DNA from: Boswellia sacra
Lineage: Eukaryota > Streptophyta > Magnoliopsida > Sapindales > Burseraceae
Direction of reading: 5' to 3'
NCBI GenBank assembly: GCA_013180625.2
Contig: SNVD02014099.1
Location: 1 to 64,000 of the forward strand
DNA length: 64,000 bases
The notes under the pieces: model-generated
What the model was told of the DNA's origin: nothing
The model's database searches: none
Seen by the model: only the letters and a program-made list of their open reading frames with translations
Shown here: positions 10,896-26,241 of the stretch, in pieces
How the letters are laid out: every line of letters starts with the position of its first letter
Position numbering within the stretch: the first letter of the stretch is position 1
Program-made: the position numbers and the translations under genes

Positions 10896-11449
10896 AATGC
10901 ATGCCCACTAAGAAAACTTATATTATGCAGTGCTTCACAGTCTTTAGACCTTCTTATCCTTCGTGCATTTGGCTAATTATTCTTCATTCCCACTTTAATC
11001 TCTTCAGATTCTGCATTCGCTGGATTTCATGCCCTTCTTTCAAGCATTCTTTATTCTTCTTTGATCTATTTGGGCTTTAAAGTCATTGGGTTTCATGCCC
11101 TTCTTCCAAGTATTCTTATTTCCATTCTTGATTTCTTGTAATCCACTAGGGAAAATTCTTTATTCATCCAATTCTAGTATTCTTCATTCTTAACTTCTTC
11201 GAATTTTGCATTTGTCATACCTTTCGTTGGAGAGTTCAATCATATTGTTGATTCTCGGATTCACTAGAGATCTATTCATCGTTCTTACAAGTTCTTGTAA
11301 AATGTCAAACAATTCTTGACGATTCAAAAAAAAATTCTAGATTTTACCGTATTTGATGTTGTCTTCCAACGAAGCTTCTTTCTAGTCTTTACAATAATTA
11401 TTTCATATGGGTCTGATTATCAAAAATTTGTCCTTTGATATGGCTTAAA
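10896..11449. other. Non-coding spacer in the gypsy-like element
   Basis: TC-rich sequence without coding potential on either strand. It carries loose repeats such as GGGTTTCATGCCCTTCTT (near 11,085 and, in a variant, near 11,020). Confidence 0.4.
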
Positions 11450-11700
11450 TTTCTTTCTAATTCTTCTTCTTCAAATCCCTTATTCAAAGTGAACTTCCTT
11501 CTTTAAGGTGGATTTCTTTTTTAAGCTGAACTTCAAATTTCCTTTTCAAGATCCCTTCTTCAAGGTGCACTTCGAATTCTTTCTTCAAGGTAGATGCCTT
11601 CTTTAAAGGGACATTCTTTCTTCAAAGTGGATGCCTTCTTCAAGGGAGATGCTTTCTTCAAGGTGAACATCAAACTTGAACTTCCTTCTTCAAAATAGTA
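11450..11700. repeat. CTTCTTCAAGG-type degenerate array
   Basis: Short units of about 25-30 bp built on CCTTCTTCAAGGTGGATG and CTTCTTCAAGGTGAACTT follow one another for 250 bp with many substitutions. Unrelated in sequence to the arrays on either side. Confidence 0.65.
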
Positions 11701-11819
11701 GTCCTCTTCGATTATCTTTAATTGTAGCAGTTCTTATTTTTTTGGTGATCCTTATCATAATATTATTCATTTCACAAATCTTATACATGACACTACTTGA
11801 ATTGCTTGATCCAAGTTTC

Positions 11820-12660
11820 TAACACATCATGCTACTTAAGGTGATTGTTGAGTCTCATAAAGAAGGAGTTGCCTTTGCACATCATGATGCTTAAGAGAAG
11901 TCTTATCAAGATAGAGCTAACTTTGCACATCAAACTGCTTGAGAGAAGTCTCATCGAGATGGTGTTGACTTTGCACTTCGTGCTATTTGAGAGAAGTCTC
12001 ATCAAGTTAAGGCTACCTTTGCACATCGCGTTGTTTGAAAGGCGTCTCATCGAGATAGAGATGACTTTGCACGTCATGCTGCTTAAGAGAAGTCTCATCG
12101 AGATGAAGCTACCTTTGCACATCGTGCTGCTTGAGAGGAGTCTCATCGAGACTGAGCTACCTAATCCATATGGCTTGCACATGGTGCTGAATTGAAGAGC
12201 CTAATCTAGGTGATTTGCATATCATTCTAAAATTAAGAGCCTCATCCAGACGGCTTGTACATTGTACTGTTTCAATTGGGTCTCATCAAGACTAACTTGC
12301 ATATCATGCTACTTCCATTGGGTCTCATTGAGACTATGTTGCACATCTTACTACTTTGATTGGGTCTTGTCAGGACTAACTTGCACATCGTGCTACTTCC
12401 ATTAGGGTCTCATCGAGACTGACTGACACATCATGCCGCTTCAATTGAGGTCTTATCGAGACTGACTTACGCTTCGTGCTACTTCGATTAGGGTCTTATT
12501 GAGACTGACTTGCATATCATGTTGTTTCCAATTAGGTCTCATCGAGACTGAATTAACTTATACAAACGGCTTGCACATCGTGCTGCTTCCATTTGGTCTC
12601 ATCGAGACTGAGGTGCCTGATGTAGGCGACTTAGACATCATGCTACTACGGGTTGCTATT
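11820..12660. repeat. 51-59-bp minisatellite, about 15 units
   Basis: Units contain TTGCACATCGTGCTGCTT followed by GTCTCATCGAGACTGA. In 11,830-12,180 the period is 51 bp (17 codons). Because that is a multiple of three, one frame on each strand stays open for 116 codons. From about 12,250 the period becomes 57-59 bp and the frames close. TCTCATCGAGA within the unit is partly self-complementary. I read the two long ORFs as by-products of the period, not as proteins. Confidence 0.85.
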
Positions 12661-13049
12661 CCTTTAGGTGTTGAGCCCACTTTCTTTACAGTTATCCATA
12701 GTATTTCATACTACATTGTGATTCTCCAAACCCGGTCATTTTTGTATTATGTTTCATTTTAGATCATGCTTCCTACAAGAAAAGGATTCATGATTCATGT
12801 ATGCATGCTCTATACTGATGCTAAATATATATGCTTCTTGGGCTAGGTGATTAATTGGGGTTTGGACTGACTTTAGGCCAGCTTTTTCTTCTTGTGAGAG
12901 GACATTAAGGATGACTTAGCGATGAGCAGAGAGAGATTTTTGGTACTGTAGACCCGTGCAATTAATCTTCAAATGCTCAAAACAATCCTCTAGTAAATAG
13001 TCAATCTACCTATTTCAAGCACCATTTCTTATGTTTCCTTCGAGATGAT

Positions 13050-13200
13050 TGAGAGAATTCTATCTCCCATGGCTTTTAAGATGGTTAGGGCAATTCTTCG
13101 CTCCCCTCATTCTTATCTTTTCTTAAAATGAATGGGCAATTCTTTGCCCCCTTGCTTCTCTTCACTTCTTAAGATGAATAGGCAATTCTTTGCCCCCTAT
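13050..13200. repeat. Short ~53-bp array (GGGCAATTCTTTGCCCCC)
   Basis: Three units share AGGCAATTCTTTGCCCCC preceded by TTCTTAAGATGAATGG. Within each unit GGGCAATTCTTTGCCC forms a small hairpin. Confidence 0.6.
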
Positions 13201-14555
13201 GAAGAGTTTAATACTGTCTTGGAGAATTTCTTCATCTAGCTTTCAAGGTATTATTCATCCTTCTTTACAGACATCCATGCTAGACGAAATAACTAACTTC
13301 TTTCATATATCTTGCTTCTTCACTATTAGTGGCAAGGTTGCATTCCTTGATTCCATTGATGGGAACTACTAGCATATTTTCTTCTTCTTAACATGTTTTC
13401 AATACATCCAATATCCTCCAATAATAAGTTGAAATGTTAAATGTGAGTTGTGCATCAATTTGATTCATATTTGAATTTTTCAAAGATTTCTCAAAGTCGA
13501 TAGCCCAAAGGTAACGCATTGACATCGTGGTTGTTCACAATTTTGATTCTTCGTGTGTGTGTATGGCCAATAATCCTTCATTTGTTAAGACTCAGATAGC
13601 TTTATGCAAATAAAAACTAGTGATCAATCTCTAAAGGTAGAAGGACTACCATAAGCCTGTTTTTCATACAACTCTGCACTAATGTAGGCTGATCACAACA
13701 TCAAGGATCATTAGGGCTTTATCAAGCTTATAATGTCAGGCTTGTGTCAAGGTATGATAAGGAAATTATAAGGTTAACTCACTCATAGTCATACAACCAT
13801 TCTAGGTTTTAATTGAGAGCATCAACTTATTTTCATCACCATGTTTGTTTTAGTTTTCATCCACCATATTTGCTTTGCTTTCTATTTTGAGTGGCTATAT
13901 CGCTAAACTTTACAAGCAATGGTATTATTACTTTTCTTATTTCTTATTTCTTATTTCTTATTTCCTATTTCTTTTTTTTTTTCTTGTTGTTCTTTAAACT
14001 CAAAATTGTGCAAAACTTCTCAAATTCCTTTCGTTCTCCAATAAGCATGGCTCTCAATGCTTTTTTCTTCTAGAATGTTCATATGCTATGAGTGTATGTA
14101 GGAAAATTTTTTTTCAGTGTTAGGATAAATTTTGTGGTTTGACAAAGAAAAGGCTTGATTAGGCTTGATGGGGTGCACTACGGATAATAAAGAAAGCATA
14201 GGTAGGCTTCAAAAGCTCAATCGATCCAAAGAAGGCCTAAATCATTTCTCTCGTGTTGTGAAACCTAGGATTTCGCCTCGAGTGCTGATCAAACAGGTTC
14301 CAAAGTCTTATGAGATCTCAACACTAAGCTTTATTCACATAAAGGTTCCCTAAGTGATATTAAGTCCCATATTCATGACTATTATGCTCAAATGATTGAA
14401 CAATCAAGAATGAAGCTCATCTAGCAAAAAGAGTCAAGCATGCAAATAACACAATTTCATGTATTACCAAAAATCTATTTCCTATGAGTATCATGACTTT
14501 ATCAATGATCATCAAAAGAACACATAACTCACAAACATAACATTCTTAAAAAATC
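13201..14555. other. Non-coding part of the gypsy-like element
   Basis: No pol domain was recognised. A short TTTCTTATTTCTTATTTC microsatellite lies at about 13,935-13,985. The rest is unremarkable. Confidence 0.4.
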
Positions 14556-14559
14556 ACTG

Positions 14560-15733
14560 TTCTTTCTCTGGGTCAGGAATTCTTTCATTATCAATTCGAT
14601 CTTATATCTCATGTTGAAAGCGATGGCATTTGTTGGTGACATGGCTAGTTTGTTGGTGGAAATCACAATATTCATGATGTTTATAGTTAGCTGGTTGTAG
14701 GTTTTGTGGAGGCTTTGGTGTCAACAGGAACCACACAAATTAGGCATGGAACTCCTCAAATACTTTAGATAAGGGTCATCCAATTGACTGAACTTTCTTG
14801 GTTGATGCTCTTCTACATCCTCGTTCTCTGACTCACTAGTTTGGTCATATTGCCCTTTATTTCTTCTAAGGTAGTTGTTGTTGTTTCTTTTTTGCCTGGC
14901 CTCCAAATCTTCTATTTCGATGTCAAAATCATACAAGCGTTCCAATGTTTTGATTGGAAAGCCCGCAAGTCTATCACTGATGAAGGCATGGGTTCCATTG
15001 ATCACCATCCGGACCTTGTCCTTCTCTGTAAGCCTCGTAGACATCTTAGCAACTTTGGCCCTCCAACGGACCAAGTATTCTGAGAAGGTTTCATTAGGCT
15101 TTTGGCACGTCATCTCCAAATCCCTCAAAGTTATCCCTCGTTTGGTATTATGGCAGTACTTCTCTACAAACTATTCGGAAAGCTCTTCCTAATCTTCTCG
15201 AACTCTCTTAGGGAGGTCATGATACCATGTTACCGTATCATCTTCTAAGGATAGCATGAAATACTTTAATATGTGCTCATTTGTCAAGGGAGTAGTGACC
15301 ATGATAGTTGCATATTGTCTTAAGTTTGTCTTTGGATTGCCCTCTCTGTTGAACTTAGGCAAGTTTGGCATGCGAAACTTGGGAGGCAAATCGCGAAACT
15401 TGGAAGGCAAATCATTGTCCCCAATGAGCAAGATGTCGTCTAGGTCTTTAACCCTTTTCAGTCCCTTCTTCTTTAAGAGGGATTGGATCTTCTCCATGTC
15501 CTTAGCCAACTGCTTGACCGATTCAGGTTTTTCTTGATTGATTAGGCTTTTCCCCTAATCTCTACCTTAGCTAGTCTCACCATCATCACCACCGTTATCC
15601 TCGGGTAGAGGCTAGTTCATGTGGTTGGGCTATTTTGGAGTGCTTTAACGAGTTGGGCCACTTGTTGTTGGAGTGCGGTCATATCAGCTCTCAATTGGGC
15701 CATTTCAACATTTTTGTTGTTGGTTGTAGCCAT
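14560..15733 (-). pseudogene. Ty3/gypsy Gag relic
   Basis: The ATG at 15,733-15,731 starts MATTNNKNVEMAQLRADMTA followed by a Gln-rich coiled stretch ending in a stop. A second piece (15,509-15,189) has MEKIQSLLKKKGLKRVKDLD and PKFRMPNLPKFNREGNPKTN, with YATIMVTTPLTNEHILKYFM. A third (15,128-14,721) carries RDLEMTCQKPNETFSEYLVR WRAKVA, the conserved core of plant gypsy Gag (retrotrans_gag). Beyond it CDFHQQTSHVTNKCHRFQHE resembles the zinc-binding segment that follows (14,700-14,600). At least three in-frame stops break it. Gag normally forms the particle that packages element RNA. No pol follows. Confidence 0.8.
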
Positions 15734-17299
15734 TTCGTCAAGTGGTTCTTCTTGCCTTGTCAAACGACCACCTCGTCTAACCCAAGATATGATGCCTACA
15801 AAATAAAGGTGTTAATGCCATACATCCATACATGTATGCATGATATGATGCATGCTCATTCAAGGGCATAGACACGCTTTCAGCCTTCCAACCTTATTTC
15901 TCCCATACTCGTGAGGTCGAGTCTCTTTTTCTAGGACTTTTTGCCTCATTCCTAAGGCATCATCATGAGATATATATATATATATATATATGGGAATGTG
16001 AGATTCTTTTCTCCTAATTATAATGTTCATGTTGATGTTGGATTCTTCATGATTATCATAACATAATTTTCTAAACGTCATGATAACCTTAACTCATGGC
16101 ACATGTTCCCATTTTATTTTTATATGTGACTCGATATGTGGCATTCGTTCATGATTCCATGAGGAAGTTCATGTTATTCTGATCATGGGGAATTTACATC
16201 CATAGACATACAATTCAACATAGGATTTAGATATTCATCTTATTGAAAATTTCTAGAGTCGTCTATATAGGCTTGAGTCTCAAGGTCCAATGGTCTGAGC
16301 TCCATCGAGCGAGAGATACCCCCTTGGCTGGTCTTTTTTTATAACAATTCAATGATACATGCTCAAAGGTGGTGACATAGACAGAAATCACCTAAGGGTC
16401 GAATATAGCCAAAGATTTCTCATGCCAATGTCATACAACTAGTTTAGGTAGTTCATGCTCATTGAGTGCAAAAGTGTAGTGATGCAAGGACTTATTGTAC
16501 CGACATGAGCTATTAGAATTTAGTATTCCCATCAAAATCAACTTCTCTTATCCTCTGTGTAGTCGCCACTATGAACAGGGCTTTCATCCTATCACAGCGT
16601 TTGCCACCACGAAACTGTGTCAAAGTCTCTTTCAAGACTTAAGGGAACATAAACGAGTCATAGGCACGTCTGGAGATTGGAGTCGCCACCTAATTATTCA
16701 ATTGGCAATGAATGAGGGGAATCTAATCCCTTACTTCAAGACCTAAACTAACCTCATCCCCTCGAAGATGGGTTCAAAAAGTTAGGTACGTGTCACTTGA
16801 CCCGTCCACATCAAGATCTAGCCTCTATTAGGAAATACTAAATAATGGCATCTCATGTCGTTACTTAGTCCACTTAGTGATGTTCATTTTACGCACACAT
16901 TATTCATTTTATCTTCTTTAAGACTTTTAAGGTGATTTCATTCATAGCAGCCGTATATTCATCCATAGAAATAAGGAGGAGAATAGATTACATTTCCATC
17001 ATACACGGGGGAAGGGGAAGAGGATTACAACGATTGTTATTCAACAATAAAATAAATTCTACTTCTGATACTTCAAATATTCAATGATGTAAAATATTCC
17101 ATACATAGCATATTCATGCAAATCATACATTCAATTCGAGACTCCATAATTAGTGAATTCCTCACTATCATATGAGAGTCTATTCAATGCTTATCAAGCC
17201 TCTTTCATGCCATTATTCACATATCATTCAATTATTCTAATCATGATATATTCATACATCCATTCATATTAATCAATTAAAATTCAATATTAAGCCATA
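15734..17299 (-). other. Leader/5' region of the gypsy-like element
   Basis: Non-coding. It contains a (TA)n microsatellite near 15,969-15,991 and the gag-leader-like block near 16,600-16,900. The LTR/leader border and primer site could not be placed. Confidence 0.4.
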
Positions 17300-17650
17300 A
17301 TCTAGAATCATGGCATTTTAGCCTAGATTTGATGATTCTATCATGACATTCTAGTCTATTGCTATTCTAGCATAATTCATATTAATTCATAATTTTATGG
17401 CATTTCTAGCCTAAACATAATTATCATGGCATTTTCTAGCCTAAATCAAACAATGAAAATCAAAACATGGCTATTCTAGCACAATCCAAACAATCAATGG
17501 GCAATATGGCAATTCTCACCTATTCTATGTTATTTTCTAGCATGTTTCAAAGCAATTATAAGTCTTCCTAGCATGATTCTAATCATGTGCTCCTAAGCAT
17601 AATCCTAAGCATGTGCTCCTAAGCACGATTCTAAGCATTCGCAAAGAAAA
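17300..17650. repeat. Degenerate array of CATGGCATTTTCTAGCCTAA-like units
   Basis: Words such as CATGGCATTTTAGCCTA, CATGACATTCTAGTCTA and CATGGCATTTCTAGCC recur every 40-60 bp, then change to CATGTGCTCCTAAGCA units. Lies inside the presumed LTR. Confidence 0.5.
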
Positions 17651-18449
17651 TTAAATTCTTAAACATGATTCTAATAAAAAAAAAAGAATAGCAGACTTAT
17701 CTCGACATGCTTATCCATCTTTCAAAACAAATAAAGGTTAGAACAGTTCATAATAACCCTAGACATGTTCCTATTACTCCTAGGCATGCATATTCTAAGC
17801 AAGAAAAGTAAATAAGAAAATAAAGAGGACAAAAGAGGACTGCTCTCAAGATGTACCCTTTCCAGGGTTAGAGCAATAGGACGCCTGAAAACTTTACACT
17901 GGAAAAGACTTCTTGAATTGTCGAGCATGTCTTCGAAAGAAAGAAAGAGATTATTATATTTGATAATTGGTGTGTCCTGGAAGTGACGAGAAAGGGTGTT
18001 TATATAGTAAAGGGTTGGAGTTGAAAAAAGAAGCAAAGAAACAAATACAGAAGGTGCATAATGAGAATTTCCAAGAATACGCTGCCAACAGCCAACAGTC
18101 GGGCAGCTATTTTCCCTACGGCCCTTCCTATTTTAGAACTTTGCCTTGCAATCCCTTCTGACTTTGATCTATTCGATCATATAACTTTTTGAGTTCAACC
18201 CCGATTCATCATCCGTAAATTGTTATGAAAACTAGACATCTGTAGCTTCACAACAGTATATTAATTACCATTAGATTCCTCCCGGATTAATTTCTGTGAT
18301 TTTTCAAAGTCATATGTAATTTTCAAGACATTTCTTCAATTCCCTCTCACCTTTCCTTTCTTAGCTTTCAAGGGCATTTTGATCATTTTTATTACTCAAC
18401 ATTCATCTTCATTTCATTATCGAGCCTCAAAAATTCAGGGTAATACACA

Positions 18450-21160
18450 CCTACTCTAACTCCATATTGAACTAGGTCACTAGAGCTAGTAGTACTTTAA
18501 TGGACGTGTGTTTCACGGCAGGAGAGAGCCTTATTGAAACCAATGTCCTCATTTTGTGTAAATGCCTTGACAAACCAAGCCTAGGCGTTCCATCGCCACA
18601 AGCAGTTTCTTTCATTTAAACACCTGTTTACAACCTACTACCTTTTACCTAGTAGTATTGTCAATCAACATTCAGGTATGATTCTTATTCAAAGAATCCA
18701 TTTCTTACCTCATTGCCTGCTGCCAATCACTATTATATCTACTGGCCATCACTTCTTTATAGCTTCTAGGCTCATTGCCATCAATCTCTTCCAATACAAA
18801 CAATGCGAAAGCTATAAGATTAGCATAACCATATCTCAATGGTGCTGCTATTGTCCTTCTAGTGCAATCCCTTGCTAGTTGATAGTTTCTCAAGTTGTCA
18901 AACTCATCAGGAACTTCTTCAATGTCATCATGTTCAATCATTTCACCTACCTCTTCCTTTTGAGAGTCTTCAGTATCATAGAGCTCCACCTCAGTCACAA
19001 CTTTATCTACATTCATAGCCTTCTCACTACGTTTCAACTGAGATTTCGAATAACCCCTAAAATAGAACTCTGACTCTCTAAAAGTGACATCTCTACTTGT
19101 GAAACACTTTGAAACATTCGACTCTTGCCACCACAACCGTTATCCTTTCACACCATCTGAATAACTAATAAACATGCACTTCCTTACCCTTGGCTCCAGC
19201 TTGCCTTTCTTGATATGTGCATACGCCACACAACCAAACACTCTCAAATGATTGTAGCTTAGTGGTGAACCTATCCATACTTCTTTAGGCTCTTGAAACC
19301 AATAGCTGCCGTGTCGATTGCTTCTCTCCAAAACTTCTTGGGCATTCCAATACTCAACAACATGTATCTAAACCTCCCAAGAAGCGTTATGTTCATCCTT
19401 TCAACCAAGCCATTTTGCTATGGTGTCTCGGATATCATCTTGTGCCTTATCACTCCCTCATTGCTGCAAAATCGGTTAAACCCTTCTTCATGAATTCCAA
19501 ACCATTATCAATTCTAACCTTATGAACTTTCCTACCCATTTGGACTTCAAACATATTTTTTTCAATCTTTGAACTTTTGGAGCACCTCGTGCTTAGTCTT
19601 TAAGATGTATACCCACACCTTCCTTGAGCAATCATCAATAATAAACATGAAATATCTATCCTACCTAAAGTTACATGTTTAGATGAGCCCCATATATAGA
19701 TCTGAATGGATATAACTGAGAGTCTCCATAGTAGTATAAGATGAGGAAGCGTATATAACTGAGAGTCTCCATAGTAGTGTAAGATGAGGAAGCGTACACT
19801 TGTTGCCTTGCCAAGTATGTAGTGCTCGTAAAACTCCAATTTTCCCAACTTGTCTCCGCACAACAAACCTAACTTTTGTAGCTCATGAAGTCCTCTTTCA
19901 CTCACATGACCAAGCCTCTTATGCCATAAGTAGACTTTATCATCTATACCTGAAATCGAACCCGCTTCTCTAATTATAGTGCTACATAGGAGAATATACA
20001 AACCATTTTTCTGTACACCTTTCATCACAACCAAAGATCCTCTTGTAACTTTCAAGGTGCCATTCTCCCCTTTATAACTGTAGCTATTGGAATCAAGCAT
20101 AGCGCGTGAAATCAAATTCCTTTTCAGCTCTGAAATGTGTGCCTCACAATATTTAAACTCTTTTAATGGATCTTAATCAGAACTATTCCTATGCCCACCA
20201 TGCTGCAAGCTTTGTTATCACTGAGTAAAACTTTTCCACCGTCAATCTTCTCATAAGATTCAAACCAACTTCTATTTGACGTCATATGAAACAAACAACC
20301 AAAATCCAAGGCCTATTACTTTTCTGAGTTTTTAGTTATCATAACCAGCACATAAAAACTCTCATATCCATCCTCTATTATAGCAGCATCACCTTTTCTT
20401 GCTCTTTTCCTTTCTAATTCTTCTTTCTCTTGGGACAAAGCCTCCTAATATGTCGCTCTTCATGACAGTAGAAGCATTTTACAGCTTTCTTTCCCTTCGT
20501 CTTTGACCTTGAGTGTCACTTTCCTTGATAGTCTTGTTTTTCACTCCTACCTCTAACATGCAGGCCCTCACCTGAGTGTTCACCCAACTTATTCTTCCTT
20601 TAGAGATCTTTCGAATTTAATGCACCAATCACTTCATCAAGCGACAATGTTTCCCTACCATGCTTCAAAATATCTATAAACATTTTATACGATTTCAAAA
20701 GGGAATGTAACAGCACCAATGCCTTATCTTGATCATCATATTCAATTTTTATATTTTCTAAATCTAAGCACAACTTGTTAAATTCATCAATGTGGTCTTG
20801 CAAGTTCTTATCCTCAGCCATTTTGAATGTAAAGAATTTTGCTTTCCAATACAACCTACTTAACAAATTTTTAGTCATATAAAGGCTTTCAAGCTTTAAT
20901 CATACCTCAACCTTAGTTTTCATCTGTGAAACCTGCCTCAACACCTTGTTGCTCAAATAGAGAATTAATGTGTTGTAGGCCTTCTTCATGATATCACTCT
21001 TCTTTTCAATGCTATAGCTATCCGGCATCTTGCTTTCACCTCCAAGAGCTTCATCTGGTCCTGGGTTGCCCAATAAAGCCAACATCTTCATTTTCCAAAT
21101 AGCAAAGTCATTGCTACCATCAAACTTCTCAATCTTGTGCTTGGTAGTTGATGTAGCCAT
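18450..21160 (-). pseudogene. Ty1/copia polyprotein relic (Gag, zinc knuckle, integrase, start of RT)
   Basis: The Gag ATG is at 21,160 (MATSTTKHKIEKFDGSNDFA, WKMKMLALL). The Gag core continues at 20,878-20,600 with LLSRLYWKAKFFTFKMAEDK and NLQDHIDEFNKLCLDLENI. A CCHC knuckle, CFYCHEERHIRRLC, lies near 20,480-20,440. The pre-integrase motif LWHKRLGHVSERGLHELQKL is near 19,950-19,890, then the integrase core with NGLVERMNITLL near 19,400 and PLSYNHLRVFGCVAYAHIKK at 19,300-19,200. The linker ends SRYNSDWQQAMR and RT begins (EMDSLNKNHT, VKHTSIKVLLALV, FNMELE). Multiple stops and frameshifts make it inactive. RT is cut at 18,450 by the gypsy-like LTR. RNase H and the 3' LTR are not in the window. 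Confidence 0.88.
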
Positions 21161-21291
21161 TATGAAATTTTGTCGAACACCTCTCGTACTACGCAAATGC
21201 GACTCAAGACTTTTATCGAACATCTGTCATGCTAAGAACTTTAGCCACCAAAGATCCCCAAATTAGTCATAACCAGACTCTGATACCAATT

Positions 21292-21956
21292 TGTTGTGAA
21301 GATGAGAGGCGCACACACTCACAAGTAGCCTAACATTGAATTAAACTAAGAGTTTCAAGCACACACCCAAGCAAAGCAAAATAAAGAAAAAACACAAGGA
21401 CACAAAGATTTATACTAGTTCGTGTCATAAACATGATCCTACATCCAGTTGCTGGTGATGAACAATCCACTATGGTGAAAAATGAGATCACAAGGGTGTT
21501 TACAGGGACAACTAGAAGAAATTGGATTACTTTCTTCCCATGAAACCCCCATCCCTCTAAACCTTAGCTCTCTTCTTTTTGATCTCTCATATCTAATTTT
21601 ACACTGGAAATACATCCCCTTTTTATATTGAAGGCCTATGGGCCAATAACTTGTGTGCCAAGAATCCTATTTAGACTAGGAAAACCGGAGTTGTGCTCTA
21701 GCGTGAACTCCCTGCCTCAATGCGTTTCCAGACCTAGAATCGGCGCCCCTGCATAGAACACCTTGCATGCCTGCATCAAAACTGTGCCCTTGCATAGCAC
21801 ACCTTGTGCGCCAACTCCAAGTCTCTACCTTCAATGTCTGATGTCGCATCTGTGCGCTCTTGCATAATCCAACTGCGCTCCTACGCCACTTTTCTATTTG
21901 CACTACACAAGTCTAGGCACAATACTTCACAGACTGAAATTAAAAACACCACAACA
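21292..21956 (-). mobile_element. Copia 5' LTR (665 bp) with adjacent tRNA-Met primer site
   Basis: The LTR is bounded by TGTTGTG at 21,292 and CACAACA at 21,950-21,956, a matched pair of terminal inverted repeats. Immediately inside, at about 21,278-21,289, the minus strand reads TTGGTATCAGAGTC, the primer-binding site complementary to initiator tRNA-Met, two bases from the LTR. The flank is TATTA. This is the 5' LTR of the element whose polyprotein lies at 18,450-21,160. Confidence 0.85.
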
Positions 21957-22640
21957 TATTAAGAACATTTTCTTCATATTGCTGGACATGGTTGTGATGG
22001 TGTAGGGAATATTCTATATTATCGTTAATGCTACATGCAATTTTCATATAAAGGTTTTTGGGAACTGAGTTATTAATTAGAGAAATGGATACTTACAAAT
22101 TTTCTATTGGTTATTTTCTTGAATACAGATTTAGTTGATAGATTAACTTTGGCAATCAAGTAATTTTATATATACTTTTTTTATATGAAACTTTTTCTTT
22201 TTTTTTTTTTTTAAAGAATAGGATGGTCTTCACATTAGTTCAATTCTTTCAACTCCAAATTGGAGTGGGTGTCTTTATCATCTCTTCCACCCTGAATAGC
22301 TCTTAATTATTTTTATTTATAATGTTCTTAATTTCTTTAATTTGATCGAAAATGATAATTTTATAAATCGCATTTTATGAGGTTTGGAAATACACATTTT
22401 AAATTACATACTAAATCATTGAGATTAAATATAATGAAAATTATTTGGTGCAATTGATTTCTTATTTGGCAATATGGTTCTTTACGAAGGATATTAAGAA
22501 ATGGGTACAATGCTTTTTATTATTATAAGAAAACTGCACCATTTCAATAGCGTACATGTGATTTTATCACATGGCTAGGAGCCGCATACAATTCTTCAAC
22601 AAACTTCTTTTGATCTTTATTATGGAACGGGATTAATTAG
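21957..22640. other. AT-rich spacer, no gene seen
   Basis: AT-rich DNA between the copia LTR and the terpene synthase 3' end. A run of about 17 T lies near 22,196-22,213. No further feature was recognised. Confidence 0.5.
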
Positions 22641-25612
<2,972 letters not shown>

Positions 25613-25734
25613 TTAGGAAATCTTTCTAATTCTAAGTGATTGCTTTTGTTATGACTGTCGATCGGCGTCTTACGATGCCTCCATATATATCCCGCATGGG
25701 ACGGACATCATAACTGACTTTAATTAACTGTATT

Positions 25735-26233
25735 CAGCGACGGAGCCAGCATAGGCCCAGCAGGGGCAATTGCCCCTCCTAGGCCAAAAGAAAAAAAATT
25801 AAAATATTATTATTTTTTCAATTATTAAAAATATATATTATTATAAATATATATATATATATAGATATATATATATATATATATATATATTTCTATTTAC
25901 ATCTTATTTATCAAACAAAATTTTTTTATATTTTCTCCATCACCACTTATTAATTTATTTGTCTCTAATATTTTTAAAAAGATAAGATCCTTTTGAATTA
26001 ATAAGTTTAAAAATTTTATTTAATTATATTATTAATTACTTTATTTTATCATTCCTCTTGTAATTAGAACTTAAAATTGATATGATAAATATTAATTTAT
26101 ACCCCAAATAATGTTGACTAAAAATATAATAAACTTTCTAAATTTATAACTATATTTTATTTATATTAATTTATTTTCTTTCATTATTGTTCAATTTTGC
26201 CCTCTCTAAAAATAATTTCTAGCTCCATCCTTG
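25735..26233. mobile_element. 499-bp hAT-like MITE with perfect 8-bp target duplication
   Basis: ACTGTATT at 25,727-25,734 is repeated exactly at 26,234-26,241. Inside, the ends CAGCGACGGAGCCAG and (reverse) CAAGGATGGAGCTAG share CA...GGAGC.AG. The interior is AT-rich and has a (TA)n run near 25,846-25,891. There is no coding capacity. It lies about 120 bp upstream of the TPS start codon. Confidence 0.85.
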
Positions 26234-26241
26234 ACTGTATT

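Larger units (their letters stand above)
10517..18449 (-). mobile_element. Ty3/gypsy-like, gag-only LTR element (left part eroded)
   Basis: The 5' end on the minus strand is set at 18,449. There TGTGTATTACCCTGAATTTT begins an LTR-like sequence in the middle of the copia RT coding region, with flank CCTAC. A gag relic lies at 14,560-15,733. The stretch around 16,600-16,900 carries a leader of the type seen before gag in plant gypsy elements (GGTGGCGACTCC and ACTAAGTGGACTAAG on the minus strand). No protease, RT, RNase H or integrase was seen between gag and 10,517. Instead there are several different tandem-repeat arrays. The inner LTR edge, the 3' LTR and a second CCTAC target site could not be found, so the left boundary is only the place where the CACTA terminus begins. 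Confidence 0.55.

Noticed and set aside
11832..12195. Two 116-codon ORFs on opposite strands
   Set aside because: They exist because the minisatellite period is 51 bp. There is no start context, no domain, and the frames close where the period changes.
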